Below are positions 44,463 to 55,359 of a DNA stretch of 64,000 nt, one piece after another; positions within the stretch are counted from its first letter, which is position 1, and each line of letters opens with the position of its first letter. Where the stretch lies: positions 58,077,332 to 58,141,331 of the forward strand of contig NC_044566.1 in assembly GCF_007565055.1 (NCBI RefSeq), in the 5' to 3' direction. Made by a program: the position numbers and the translations under genes. Below the pieces are notes generated by a model that was given only the letters and a program-made list of their open reading frames with translations, did no database searches and was not told the origin of the DNA. The stretch is from Rhinopithecus roxellana. Its lineage: Eukaryota > Chordata > Mammalia > Primates > Cercopithecidae.

Positions 44463-44905
44463 TCATGCATAATAGTCAACGCTGAGGGGGACAGAGCTTG
44501 CAGTCGGACAATCTCAGGTTGAATCCTGTCCCGCACATTTCATTGTCTGACCAGAGCATGTTAGTTAGCCTTTCTGAATCTCAGAAACCTTTGTAGAAAA
44601 TAAGAATACTATGCTAGCAGTACCTAATCATAGGAGCCATTGTTTATTGAGGACTTCAACAGGTTATCTCTTTTAATCTTCACACCCATGCTATGAAATT
44701 GGAATTTGCGTCTCCCATTTTACAGCACAAAGAACTTGCTTAGAGTCACATAGGGAGGTATAATGTGGGAGTACAGCCTTGAGTGGAAAGATCAGACTGG
44801 AGCCTTGGCTATCTGCTGCTATGCTGCATTACCTTCTTAGGGGTCTGTGAAGATTAAGTGAGATATCGATGTAAAGCACCCAGCAAGTGACTAAATGAAA
44901 GTCAC
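44463..44905 (+). mobile_element. MIR SINE split by a second MIR
   Basis: The + strand MIR starts in the tRNA-like head (about 44463) and reaches AATAAGAATACTATGCTAGC. It is interrupted, then resumes at about 44830 with TGAAGATTAAGTGAGATATC and TGTAAAGCACCCAGC. The two halves join in the correct MIR order across the insert at 44635-44829. Confidence 0.82.
44635..44829 (-). mobile_element. MIR SINE inserted into another MIR
   Basis: The antisense order is TTGTTTATTGAGGACTTCAA, TTTTAATCTTCACACCCATG, TCTCCCATTTTACAGCAC and AGATCAGACTGGAGCC (tRNA-like end). The flanks TACCTAATCATAGG (44621-44634) and TACCTTCTTAGGGG (44830-44843) are diverged copies of the same host-MIR site, that is, the target-site duplication. 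Confidence 0.82.
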
Positions 44906-45589
44906 AATTTTCCTAAGACCAAGTTGGTTTCGGGATGTGGAAAAAATAATCCCTACCCGTGGAAAAGAACTTTGGGCTGGGTCAAATCTCTCCTTTTATC
45001 TGCTTCCTTCCTTGGCTGTAGGAATCACGTTCTCCTATTGCATTATCCATTATTGTCTTCTCAACTGAAATTAAGCATATCCTTATTTCCAGAGAGAAAA
45101 TTGCTATTTCAGAGTCAGTGGTTTTCATCCCATTGTTAAGGGTGATGTTTCAAACAGCACGGTATTAGCTTCAGGCAGAAATCTTTGGAACCTCCTGAGA
45201 GAAAGGGCACGAGAGGAGTGGTACAGCCTTCAGTTCTTTCATGCTTCTGAGAGTGGAATTCTCCACCTTGTAACTTTGATTCACAAGAACAATGCTTTTA
45301 CTTTTCCAAAGAGTTCTGGCAGGCTTCTGATATTAACATGATGCAAAGGTTCTGTGCTAACCCCACAGGAACAGCATCCATTCAAAGACAGCAAAGGCAG
45401 GCACATCTCACAGGACTGTTTCCTCCTGGGCTGCTTAGGCTGAAGGATTCACAGAACTCAGAAATCTTTGCCAAGACTAGAGGTCTCAGAGAGTAATACT
45501 GAACAGAAAACCAGGATATCATTCTGTATGTTTTCCTAGTGACTATGGTGTAAAGGAGGAAAAATCTTCCTCTACCCATCTGGGGTTCT
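44906..45589. other. Single-copy sequence, nothing assigned
   Basis: No repeat or gene is recognised. The frames at 44924-45139 and 45382-45609 are short and lack domains. Confidence 0.5.
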
Positions 45590-46080
45590 CCAAATGAGGA
45601 CCCTGTCAATAAGACTCTGGCAAAAGACAGCTTAACAAAAGAAAAGCAAACATAAGTTTATGGTATGTGCATCGTGCATTCACATTAGAACATGGAGATG
45701 AGCAACTCAAAGGGTGGTTTGAATTTGAGCTTATATGGCACCTTTGCAAAAGGTCACTAAGTTTTTTTTAGAGAAGCAGCAACACTAAGGAAAACGACTT
45801 TGAGCTTCCAGGCGCTGCAAATTATGGGAATGTAAGTATATAGGAGAAACTATTGGTAGACAAGGGTTGATTATGTAAGATTTGTTAGGTAGATTCCTCT
45901 GCATATTCTAGCTAAGGATTCAGAATTTTCTCTGGTGATTAAGGATCATCCTGCCCCTTCTGGTAGAAAAAGGGAGGGCAGAGAGTGTTTCTTGTGTCTG
46001 TTTCTTTTCAATTGCTTTCAGCTCAAAATAATTCATATGGCACTGGTTGGGCTGGTACATTCTGCTCCCTTTGACAGAAA
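45590..46080 (-). mobile_element. Possible old LTR, antisense, unassigned
   Basis: ACAAAAGAAAAGCAAACATA, GAACATGGAGATGAGCAACT and TTTGAGCTTATATGGCACC, ending near GCTGGTACATTCTGCTCCC, have the layout of an antisense LTR. I cannot match the family, and the edges are guesses. Confidence 0.3.
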
Positions 46081-46377
46081 GCACATCCCTGCCCACTAGG
46101 CTTTATTGATGAGTTCCTTGTCCCAAAGACTTTCTTTTAGTCACAGAAAAGGAGACGGGAGCAGTGATGGACACTGTTGGCAGGCTGGGAGTCATCAAGT
46201 GCACTTGATTTCCAAGGCCATGGGTTGCTCTGCATTTTGCCATTGTTTCTACTCCCCCCGCTTGGCTTTGGTTTGGTTTTCTTCTTGTCTTCAGCTCACT
46301 CAGGGCCTGTCCTGCTGTAGGCCTGGACAAGTCCTGTGTGTACTGATGTGTGTGCAGAAGGAAGACTGGGCCTGTTG
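46081..46377. other. Single-copy sequence with overlapping frames
   Basis: Frames on both strands (46103-46330 minus, 46106-46453 plus) overlap and have no domain. Nothing is called. Confidence 0.45.
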
Positions 46378-47075
46378 TGGGTTGAATTTTGTCCTCCCAA
46401 AGAGAGGTCTTGAAGTCCTAACCCCCAGAACCTGTAAATGGGACGTAATTTAGAAAGAGGGTTTTTGCCATGAAATCAAATCTTTGGAAAGATGAAGTCA
46501 TTGGGTGGGCCCAAATCTAATATGAGTGGTGTTCTTATAAGAGGGAAATTTGCACAGGGACACACACAGAGGAGAATGTCGTGTGAAGCCACAGACACAT
46601 GAAGATGGAGCCTGCTGCAAACCAAGAAACCCTTGGTGCTGGCAGAATCCTCCCCTAGAGGCTTTGGAGGCAGCCTAACCAGTCTGTACCTTAGTCTTGG
46701 ACTTTTAGCCTCCAGAACAGTGAAAGACTAAATTTCTGTTGTTTAAAGCCACTCAGTTTGTGGTGCTTTGGGTGTTTTATGTTTGTTTGCTTATTTGTTT
46801 GTTTTTATGGAGTCTTGCAACCTCTGCCTCAGGGGTTCAAGCAATTCTCCTGCCTCAGCCTCTCGAGTAGCTGGGACTACAGGTGTGCATCACCACGCCC
46901 GGCTAATTTTTTGTATTTTTAGTAGAGATGGGTTTCTCCATGCTGGCCAGGCAGGTCTCAAACTCCTGACCTCAAGTGATCATCCGCATCTGCCTTCCAA
47001 AGTGCTGGGATTACAGACGTGAGCCACCATGCCCAGTTTGTGGTGCTTTGTGACATAGCCCTAGGAAATCAATAG
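46378..47075 (+). mobile_element. MLT1-type MaLR LTR interrupted by an Alu
   Basis: The order GTGGGTTGAATTTTGTCCTC, AACCCCCAGAACCTGTAAAT, CTTATAAGAGGGAAATTTGC, TTTTAGCCTCCAGAACAGTG and TTTCTGTTGTTTAAAGCCAC follows MLT1. After the Alu the LTR resumes with GTGACATAGCCCTAGGAAAT. The element is nearly complete apart from the insertion. Confidence 0.88.
46771..47033 (-). mobile_element. Antisense Alu with internal deletion, inside the MLT1 LTR
   Basis: CAGTTTGTGGTGCTTTG at 46754-46770 recurs exactly at 47034-47050, a 17-bp target-site duplication. The body jumps from ATGGAGTCTTG straight to CAACCTCTGCCTC, missing roughly 50-60 bases that normally lie between them (the CCCAGGCTGGAGTGCAG region). 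The tail carries TTTG repeats. The rest is AluS/Y-like. Confidence 0.9.
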
Positions 47076-49823
47076 AGTTCCACTGTAGGATGGACAGGGA
47101 CGCTGCAGCCTGGTGCTCTCAGAGAGTAAAAGGTATTCTTTCTGAGTTTCGCAGCCTTTTTCAGATGTCAGGGTGAGGACAGGGAAGGGAGCCTTCTTCT
47201 GGAAGTCTTGGCAGTTGATAATACCAGAGAGAGTTGTCCCCATCTCACAGTGGTCAGTGAGGGTTGTTGGACCGCTGGGTCTCACCGTGTGATCCAGCCC
47301 AGCAACACAATCCCAGCGTGGGCGGCACTTGTCTGAGCGTTGAGGCTGCCAGCAGTCACATCTCAGGCTGCAGGCTACTCCTCTGCATGTCCTTTCCTGT
47401 AGCTCAGTGTTCATTAAGAGGTCCTGTCATTATGGACCACGGGAATCCAGAGAGGTAGCCTGGCAAGTTACCTTGACAACCTCATGATGTCATGCTTTAA
47501 ACTACTTCCTGGATGCAGATCTAATGTGATTCTCAATACTGTCTGCTCCTACCAGCCTGGGTGACAGCAGCTAAAGCAAGAGCTTACTGCTCGCTTTTAA
47601 TGATCCCTTTAGTGATATCTTTAGGATGCATTTGCATTAGCAATGGAAGGTGAGTCTGACTGATGCTAAGCTGCATGGAAATGTTGCCCAGGGGACCCGA
47701 GCCTAGTGCTGGCAGATCTGGCTCAACCCCGGGAGGCTTTCCTCATCCTCCTTGTTATGCTGTAGTTAGGATTTCCTGCAGCAGTTCAACAGCAAAGAAT
47801 GAACGTGACCCTCAGTCAAATGGATTCCTGAGAACTTCCCCACCACGAGCTGGACCCTGAGTATATCAGATAATCTTATCCCAAGGGGTTTCTTAACAAA
47901 GCAATTTCTCTGTCGTCAATCATTCCCCTGCCTTTTAGATTTTTATCTTTAGGGTTTTGAAAGTATGTTTTTAAAAAGCAAAGGTGCTGGAGTGAAGTCA
48001 GCATCAGCACAGGCACACACGCACACCTTGCTTCCCAGCTTCCCAGTGCTTTCTCTCCAGTCCTGGTGGAAAGCATCCTCAGGCAACATGCTGACTAGCA
48101 AGAGAGCAGAGCAGGCAGGCGGCTTTCTACAGCTGCGTTTCCTCTTTGACAGAGGCCTAAAGTGGGTGCATGCTCGACTTTGTGTGAGAGATTTGACTTG
48201 CCTGTCTCTTTCAATGAGGACATGGACTCTCATCTCCTAACGGCAGGCAAGATGGGGGTTGAGCAGGAAGACCCCACACGTGATGTCTCTCCAGACTGGC
48301 ATTGGAGCCAGCTGCAGTAAGCCCAACAGACAGAGCCAGAGAAGCTAAAGCTACAGCCTCCTCCTGCAGGAATTCTGTGAGTTGGTACCCAGGGGTCTTC
48401 TGCACTGCGGGGGAAGAAGTCACTTCATGAGGATTCTTTTATCTGATCAGATGGGCAAAAACTTTTGATATACCCTTAGAAACATAACAGCCCCTGGCTG
48501 ACAGTCTAGATTTCTGGGGTCAGGGGCTCCCCATCCTCTTTGAAAGCCATGCTTAGTGTCAAAGCCAGAGAATATTTTGTTAAGAAGCCCTCAGACCCAG
48601 AGGGTATTTTCTGGGAGGGTAGAGGAAAGTGAAGAGCCAAGGGATTCAAAAATCTCCACCCACATGTGGATGCTGTTTTCTAATACCATGCCAACTCCAC
48701 GGCAGCAACTGCTTCCTAATGCCCACTGCAGTTCTGACCTCTCTGTTATGCCTTTGAAGTGGTGATATCTGGCTAGAACCGGGAGTCTCACAATCTAGAA
48801 GACAGGAAACACACAAGAGAGAATCAGAAGGGGAAGCCTAAGATCTGGGCGTGATCCCCACAATCGCAGCACAAATGGAGACAGGTGTTAGCGGTGTAGG
48901 CAATACCTGTGCTCTCCAGTGATCCCTTTTCCCCCTTCTCTCTTTGGGTAACTTGCTGATGTGCCTATAGATGAACACAGATCCTTTTTCATCTGATTGA
49001 GGGTGTCAGCTTAAACTGTGGCCTCAGGACCCACTTATATGTTGGAATAACATTTATCTCAGTAGATCAGAAGTTGTGATCACTTTTCAATTTCTGTGAC
49101 AATAATTAATATAAGCATGTTGTATGTCACTTAGAGATTTGCCTTAAAATTGAGCGTTGTTGCATGATTTAAGCAACTGCTTTGCATTTTCTTTTATGAT
49201 CGCTTGTGCCAAGTAAAGGCAAATGATATCATAGCATTTGAAAAGGAAAATTACACAGAGGTTCAAATTGGAAAGGGGGTAGGAGAAATGAATCATTCTG
49301 GGGCCTACGGAATATAGGCATGCTGAAATCCAAAGAATTTGTGCTGTGGCAGTCAGTACCATATTTTTGCTGGGAACAGATGTATTATGCAGATTCCATT
49401 TTTTGCACAGACAAACTTGCAACCATTCATCAGTAAAAAGTGCAGCAGTAAAAAAGCAGTGCAGAATTTTCTGTTGATTCCAGCAGTAAGTGGATTAGAA
49501 ACCTATGTAATTCAGGTTTCAATAACCCTGCAACGTGAGACTTATCTTCATGTGAACAAACAAGATAGTTGTAGAGTTATCAAGGGAAATCTTATTAAAA
49601 TTGGCATCTAAGAATTGACAAAGTTTTGGATTTTACAAGGCCTGACACTTCTGAACTAGCAAATAAAGCTTTAAAAAGCTATAGGATATTTTTTGTGTAA
49701 TTTATTCATGCCAAAAAGGTTTGTAGTTTCATGGGTTTTTTTTTTTTTTTCAAATTCAAATAGTACAAATAATTTATACCAACACTAAAGATCTGTTGAA
49801 TTTATATTTTCTTTGAAAGAACT
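47076..49823. other. Single-copy, locally GC-richer sequence, no gene called
   Basis: No repeat is recognised over about 2.7 kb. Frames of up to 117 codons (47061-47414 minus, 47949-48233 minus, 47965-48240 plus, 49144-49422 minus) overlap one another and show no domain. The stretches 47080-47460 and 48000-48430 are richer in G+C than their surroundings. A 14-17 T run lies near 49737-49750. Confidence 0.4.
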
Positions 49824-50310
49824 TGTGGGAGATACCTGCTAAGATGCCTCCCAATAATTTCTGCCCGAGTGCTTTGTTCCCACAAGGTTTAAATGTTGGT
49901 CTGTGTGACCAGTGGAATAATGCAGAAGTGGCCATTTGAAATAAAGTCATAAAATACAGTATGGCTGTCTCTCGCCTTCTCTCCAATTGCTCAATCTGGA
50001 AAAGCCAGCTGCCATGTCATGAAAACCCTCTGGTGTTCTGTGAAGAAGCTCACGTGATGAGGAGCTGAGGCCTCTTGCCAATGACCATGTGAGTGAGCCA
50101 TCTTGGAAGCTGATCTGCCAGTCCCAGCCTTCTGATGACTGCAGTCCACTGGCCTGCAGCTTCTCTGCAACATCATGAGAGGCTCTGAGCCAGAACCTCC
50201 CAGCTAAGCCACTCCTGGATTCCTGACCCTCAGAGACTGTGAGATAAACATTTGCTTTTTTAAGCATCCAATTTTGGAGTAGTTGTGCAGGAACAGGTAT
50301 CTGATGCAGG
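49824..50310 (+). mobile_element. MLT1-type MaLR LTR
   Basis: TGTGGGAGATACCTGCTAAG, TGAGTGAGCCATCTTGGAAG, TTCTGATGACTGCAGTCC, AACATCATGAGAGGCTCTGA, TGGATTCCTGACCCTCAGAG and GTGAGATAAACATTTGC match the order of the older MLT1 LTRs. It is the same broad type as 10967-11518 but in the opposite orientation. The 141-codon minus frame (49947-50372) is a translation of this LTR. Confidence 0.82.
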
Positions 50311-50544
50311 AGCCTATACACAACCAATGACTGAGAAATGCTATCAAATGTCACTTCCTGAATGGAGCCCATGAGTCAAGTAGTAGATATAGTCTTTATT
50401 TAGTCAGTGATTTGGATTTCAATGTGTGCTTTAAAAAACAAATGCTTTTTATTGATCTTGCCTCTTAGCATGAGTTAATTAGTGATACTCATTCCATTTT
50501 GATGTATTGTTTAATATATACGTATATGTGTATATAAATCATAT

Positions 50545-50587
50545 ATATATATAGGAGCAGATTCTAGATATATATAGGAGCAGATTC
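50545..50587. repeat. Short direct duplication
   Basis: ATATATATAGGAGCAGATTC occurs at 50545-50564 and again at 50568-50587. This looks like slippage next to a TA-rich run. Confidence 0.85.
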
Positions 50588-50619
50588 AACATCTAACTTT
50601 GCCATTTTTTTCACTTTTC

Positions 50620-50909
50620 TTTTTTTTTTGAGACAGAATCTTGCTCTGTTGCCCAGGCTGGAGTGCAGTGGCACCATCTTGGTTCACTGCAGCCTCCGCC
50701 TCCCAGGTTCAAGTGATTCTCCTGCCTCAGCCTCCCAAGTAGCTAGGATTACAGATGCACACCACCATGCCCAGCTAAGTTTTGTATTTTAGTAGAGACT
50801 GGGTTTCACCATTTTGCCCAGGCTGGTCTCGAACTCCTGAGCTCAATTGATCCACCCGCCTCACCCTCCCAAAGTGCTGGGATTACAGGCGTGAGCCACT
50901 GCTCCTGGC
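50620..50909 (-). mobile_element. Antisense AluS-type SINE
   Basis: Poly-T, then GAGACAGAATCTTGCTCTG, TTCACTGCAGCCTCCGCCTC, GTTTTGTATTTTAGTAGAGA and GGATTACAGGCGTGAGCCAC, ending in TGCTCCTGGCC. It is full length and moderately diverged. Confidence 0.92.
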
Positions 50910-52070
50910 CATCATTTCTTATTATTGTAATAAATCCCTTCATTTGGGGGTTCGTCTTGGTGAGGCCTAAATGCCCAGCACTTCTATTTGTCCATCTATC
51001 CTTTTCTGGCTCTCATATGATGTAATTGCAAAGAAGGCTGGCAACTTCCACCCTCACTTTAGCTGAGATGACCAGAGTATATATAGCCCTGCTATGTTTG
51101 CTATGACGAATCTGGTTTTCCTGCTACTGGTTACCTGGGAGCAAACAAACAAACTGAAACAATATACAATTGACATTCATACTTGGGTTAAAATGTAAAC
51201 TGATTTGCAATTTAAAAAAGATGTTCGCCTCAGTCCTTTACAGAAAAACCAGACATTGTTTATCTGACTGTTTATTTGTAGTCTTCTGCTTAACCCCTAG
51301 ACTCATTTCAAGAAGTCATCTGGGTATGTGGCAGGAATGGTAAGACTTACAAGATCTCACAATGAAAGCAAAATGCAGGGTCCTTGCACGTAGTGTCCTT
51401 AGGTTCCTTGGCTTCTGGAATGATGTCCCTTTACCTGTGTGGTTCCATAGCTGCCTTCCAGCTGCTGTGTCTCCTCCCTTGCTTTGGTCAGTGCCTGTGA
51501 TGCTCTGCAGGTTACTTTGTCTGCAATTCCTCTCCCATGGGTGGAATGAAGCCCTCTGAGTCCTGAGGGCAACCCTTTGTTGCTGCCCAACTGATCATGT
51601 CCTGGATGCAGAGCTGCCTCATTCCAGTGAGGGTATGGCTCTCAGCCATGGCCCCAGCCAGATTCTCAGGTGTCCTTGGGTTCTGTCTATGTTACTTGGA
51701 AGCATAGATGACCCAGTGAAGCTAAAACACAGGTCTGACTTTGCCAAACAACCAGGTTGATGGGGATAATGTTATGAATAGGGTGGGTACAGAACAACTG
51801 TAACTCATTATTCTGTAGTTCCAGAAGTCCCCAACTGCCCTCAATCCCTGAATGTCAATTATTTAATATGCACACCCCCTTTAGACTAAAGCTTAGAGAG
51901 GAACAAATCAGGTCACACATGTCATGGCCTTCCCTCCTCCCTTTCTTTTCTCTGATTTCTTTTATCCCCTGGATTCTCATCCCCTTCTACTATATGATGT
52001 CTTTAGTTGATCCCAGAACTGCAGGTCCTGTTGACTTGCTCCTCTAGTCAGAACATATCTAGAAAGACAC

Positions 52071-52124
<54 letters not shown>

Positions 52125-53349
52125 GAGGAAGAAAATGAGTAGAATACTTCAGCAGAGACAATAAAGATATTAAGAGTATTAGTAAGAAGCAATGTTCCTA
52201 TTTTCAGTGTCAGAAGCTAAGTATAATCTCAGTCTTTGCCTGTTTATTCTTTCTGGAACAAATCCCCATTTTCCATGCAGATGGTTGCCTTGGTACATGT
52301 TGGGTAGAGATCATGAACTTAGAAAGTTACAAGAAAAATTCACATTCATGATTTTTAAAATATTTCCCATAATTATATCTGTCTCTATTATTATTTTTCA
52401 TCATTGGATTTCTGGTCATAGATGTAGGTGATAATCTGCAAAGTGGAGACAGTCACACGTGATTTTAATTCACATCTATTCAGTTTGCCTTGTAACTCTC
52501 AGAAAAGGCTTTGTGCGGCTTCTCTCTGTGACCCACTTTTCACCTACACAAGGAATCCAGTTTTCTGCAGGTGCTAGTGTGTCAGTGCGTAAAGTTCAGT
52601 TGAGCTGATGAGTAACCAAGCTGACTTTGGTGTTCCTGGGCAGCTGGGAGCACCTGCATAATGCATGCAGTGCCTTTCGAAGTACAAGATGTATTTCATA
52701 GGGGTGCTCCTTTGGGACACTCAATGAGACTGTGGAGTCTGTTTCTGTGTTTATTCAACGTCTCTGCTCATGTCTCCGTAATCATCTTCGGGAGATGAAG
52801 TAGGCCCTGTCAAGCCAGTAAGTTGTATTTCAGAGAGTTCCTGTAGTGTCAGTGGATTGGTTTTCCCCTCCAGGCACACTCCCACAGAGCCACCTGCCAC
52901 TGCATGCTCCATGGTGAGTGCCATGCTCAACAGTTTCCCCTGTAAGAACGTGATTCTATTACATTTCTTGACTTAAAGTCAGACCTGCCTATGCCTTTCA
53001 AAAAGAACCAGATTTCTTCCTCTTGCTTTCCTGTGAAGTCAAACTTGAAAAAACGCCATTTGGAAGAAAGCCACAGTGCATTTCTCATTGTATCCCTCTT
53101 TAATTTCTTCCCTATCAGATGTTCCAGTTGTAGTCCAGGTCAAGCTCCTAAAGGCTTTTTCTATCAGAACCCCCGCCCTCTGGCAACTTGCTGCCATGAC
53201 TGCAGCATCTATCTTTCCCTCTTTGTAGGTGACAATTGACAGTCTAATCTAACTTTCATTTAAAGGCAACCTTTAGGGAATGGATTCTCTAAAGGAGACT
53301 TAATATGTATGTTGGGCAGTTGCAGGCTTGTCTGTTTAAGTCTACTACA
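50910..53349. other. Single-copy sequence, no gene seen
   Basis: Apart from the CA microsatellite, no repeat is recognised. Frames at 51362-51559, 52192-52431 and 52991-53239 are short and lack domains. TTTCCCTCTTTGTAG near 53215-53229 resembles a splice acceptor, with nothing to support an exon. Confidence 0.45.
52067..52119. repeat. (CA)n microsatellite
   Basis: About 18 uninterrupted CA units (52084-52119) are preceded by ACATACATACATAC-type units. It is likely to vary in length between individuals. Confidence 0.95.
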
Positions 53350-53590
53350 TTGGTAGTGGTAGCCAACAGTTACTGACCAGTTCCTGTGTCTGAGGCAAAT
53401 CCTTGATCAGCATTATTTCATTGAGTCTTCAATGACAACTGTAGTTATTATTTTCCTTCCATTATGTAGATGAGGAAACGAAGGCCTGAATAGACTTGTT
53501 AAGCAAATTAGCCGATATTACCCAGTTACTGAATGGCAGGCCAACATTAGCCTCCAGGACTCTTGGTCTCCAGAACTCCTGCTCTTCTCT
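53350..53590 (-). mobile_element. MIR SINE, antisense
   Basis: CAACAGTTACTGACCAGTTC, GCATTATTTCATTGAGTCTT, TAGATGAGGAAACGAAGGCC, AATTAGCCGATATTACCCAG and TTACTGAATGGCAGGCC follow the antisense MIR from 3' end to tRNA-like head. Confidence 0.82.
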
Positions 53591-55044
53591 GGTCTGCTTA
53601 GTTCACATGGGAAACTTAAGATTTTATCAGATTCAGGCAAATGAAAGGAGCCAGCTTCCTGGAGCCCTCCCATTGGATGCTTTCCAGGCTTTTCTGAATC
53701 AGCAACTGAAGGTGAACCCACCACTGTCCATCCTTAGCCCACCCTCCACCTTGGCAGTGAGCAGCAGACAATGCCTCCTATTCCCTTCTGAAAGTTTTTA
53801 TCCTGGGGCAAGAGCCGAGAGAAGCTTCTAGAAGCAAATGATTGCCTTATGCTTTGTTATAGATGAGGACTTTGACTTCCTAGGACTGATACCCAATAGG
53901 AGTCATCTTTTTGAGAGCAATTTCTTTATAGCATATACAGCATAACCAACAATAGAGTAAGCCACTAGATATGCCAGGCCAGGACCCATCACTCGTCATC
54001 ATGGATTTTCATTTCTGTGCTTGACAGCTTTTCTGGCTTGATTTACTTCAGCTAAAGGAGGTATTTTGGGGAGAAGGGTGAGGGCTGAAGGAGTTCTGAG
54101 TGTTGAGCAGAAAGAGATAATGACTGAAGAGATGAGGGCAGGGCCATTTCTGTTTGACTCCTGCCAGACAGGCACTGTTTGACAAGAGATCTTGGTGACT
54201 CATGGCACCCACAATACTGCATTTATACCCAGGTGGCAACATTGCACAGAGTGTGGGAGAAGGGCATTCTTTCTGTTTCTGTGCAGAATGCAGTGATTGC
54301 AACCACAGGGCCCTGGAAAATTTCAGAGGTGGAGGTGCTGGCTATACCTGCTGGAGTGACAGGGAAGCAGAGTTCATTTTTATAGAATAGCAGCAGTGGC
54401 AGAAGCGAGGTGACTACCTCACAAAACCTGTGGGCAGCAACTTCAATGATGAGTCGAGAAAGTAAGACCATTAATGTGCTTGGAAATTCCTAAAACCAAT
54501 TGAGGCCATGATGAGGAACAGAGGTTGACATAGTAATTATGCTGGTGAGGACTTTCAGCTGGCTAAAGTTTAGTAAAATTTTTGCTGAGACTAATTTTGC
54601 CAGCAAACTGGAGTGGCATGCAATTCTAAATATCATGCAGATAAAACTGCAATGTTAATAGCATTTTTTCAATTGGGTATTGATAAATCCTACATTCCTA
54701 ATGGCTTGATTAGCATCTCTCCCCAGATCCCTCTGTTCCTTGATAGCCCCAAGTTCTGTTTCAGCTTTTTTTGCTAATCCACACACTGTGTTGACCAACT
54801 TCAAGGCTTGAAGCTCATACACTAGAGGATTCTTATGTCGCTTTCTGTGAGTATTTAAACTGAATTCCTCCATAGAGGAACTTTCCAGCTTCCAATGTAT
54901 CACACAAATCTTATCACCTGCATTTTTGCTTGCATTGCTCATGTTTTTAATTCCTGATCTCCAAGATCTAAATACACGGTGGAAAGACTGGGGGTGTGGT
55001 TCTGCTCCTCTCTAAAACAAGTGGGCTGATGCTTTCAGCTAAAA
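53591..55044. other. Single-copy sequence with one notable minus-strand frame
   Basis: Frames of up to 111 codons (53496-53831) start in the MIR. The minus frame at 54655-54942 (95 codons) is repeat-free by eye, with mixed charged and aliphatic residues resembling a real helical protein. It matches no family I know. Without a promoter, splice structure or homologue it is left uncalled. Confidence 0.4.
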
Positions 55045-55046
55045 TA

Positions 55047-55357
55047 CAGTCATGCATTGCATATCCAATGGGGTCTCATAAGATTATCATACCATATTTT
55101 TACTATACCTTTTCTACATTTAGATGGATTTAGATACAAAAATGCTTATCGTTGTGTTACAATTGCCTACAATATCCTGTCCATGTTGTACAGGTTTGTA
55201 GCCTTGGAGCAATAGGCTGTACCACACAGCCTAGGTGTGTAGCAGGCTATCCAATCTAGGTTTGTGTGAGTACACTCTATGATGTTTGCACAATGACAAA
55301 ATCAACTAACAATGCATTTCTCAGAATGTATTTCTGTTGTTAAGTGATGAATGACTG
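55047..55357. mobile_element. Nonautonomous DNA transposon with terminal inverted repeats
   Basis: CAGTCATGCATTGC at the left and GATGAATGACTG at the right are imperfect inverted termini. TA flanks both sides (55045-55046 and 55358-55359). Inside, TGTTACAATTGCCTACAATA, GTACAGGTTTGTAGCC and TAGGTTTGTGTGAGTACACT match a common MITE family of about 310 bp. The TA duplication favours a mariner/Tigger-type element, but I am not sure of the family name. Confidence 0.75.
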
Positions 55358-55359
55358 TA

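Noticed and set aside
49947..50372. 141-codon minus-strand frame
   Set aside because: It is the antisense translation of the MLT1-type LTR at 49824-50310.
53209..53232. TTTCCCTCTTTGTAG as a splice acceptor
   Set aside because: The pyrimidine tract and AG match a consensus, but no donor or coding frame with homology accompanies it.
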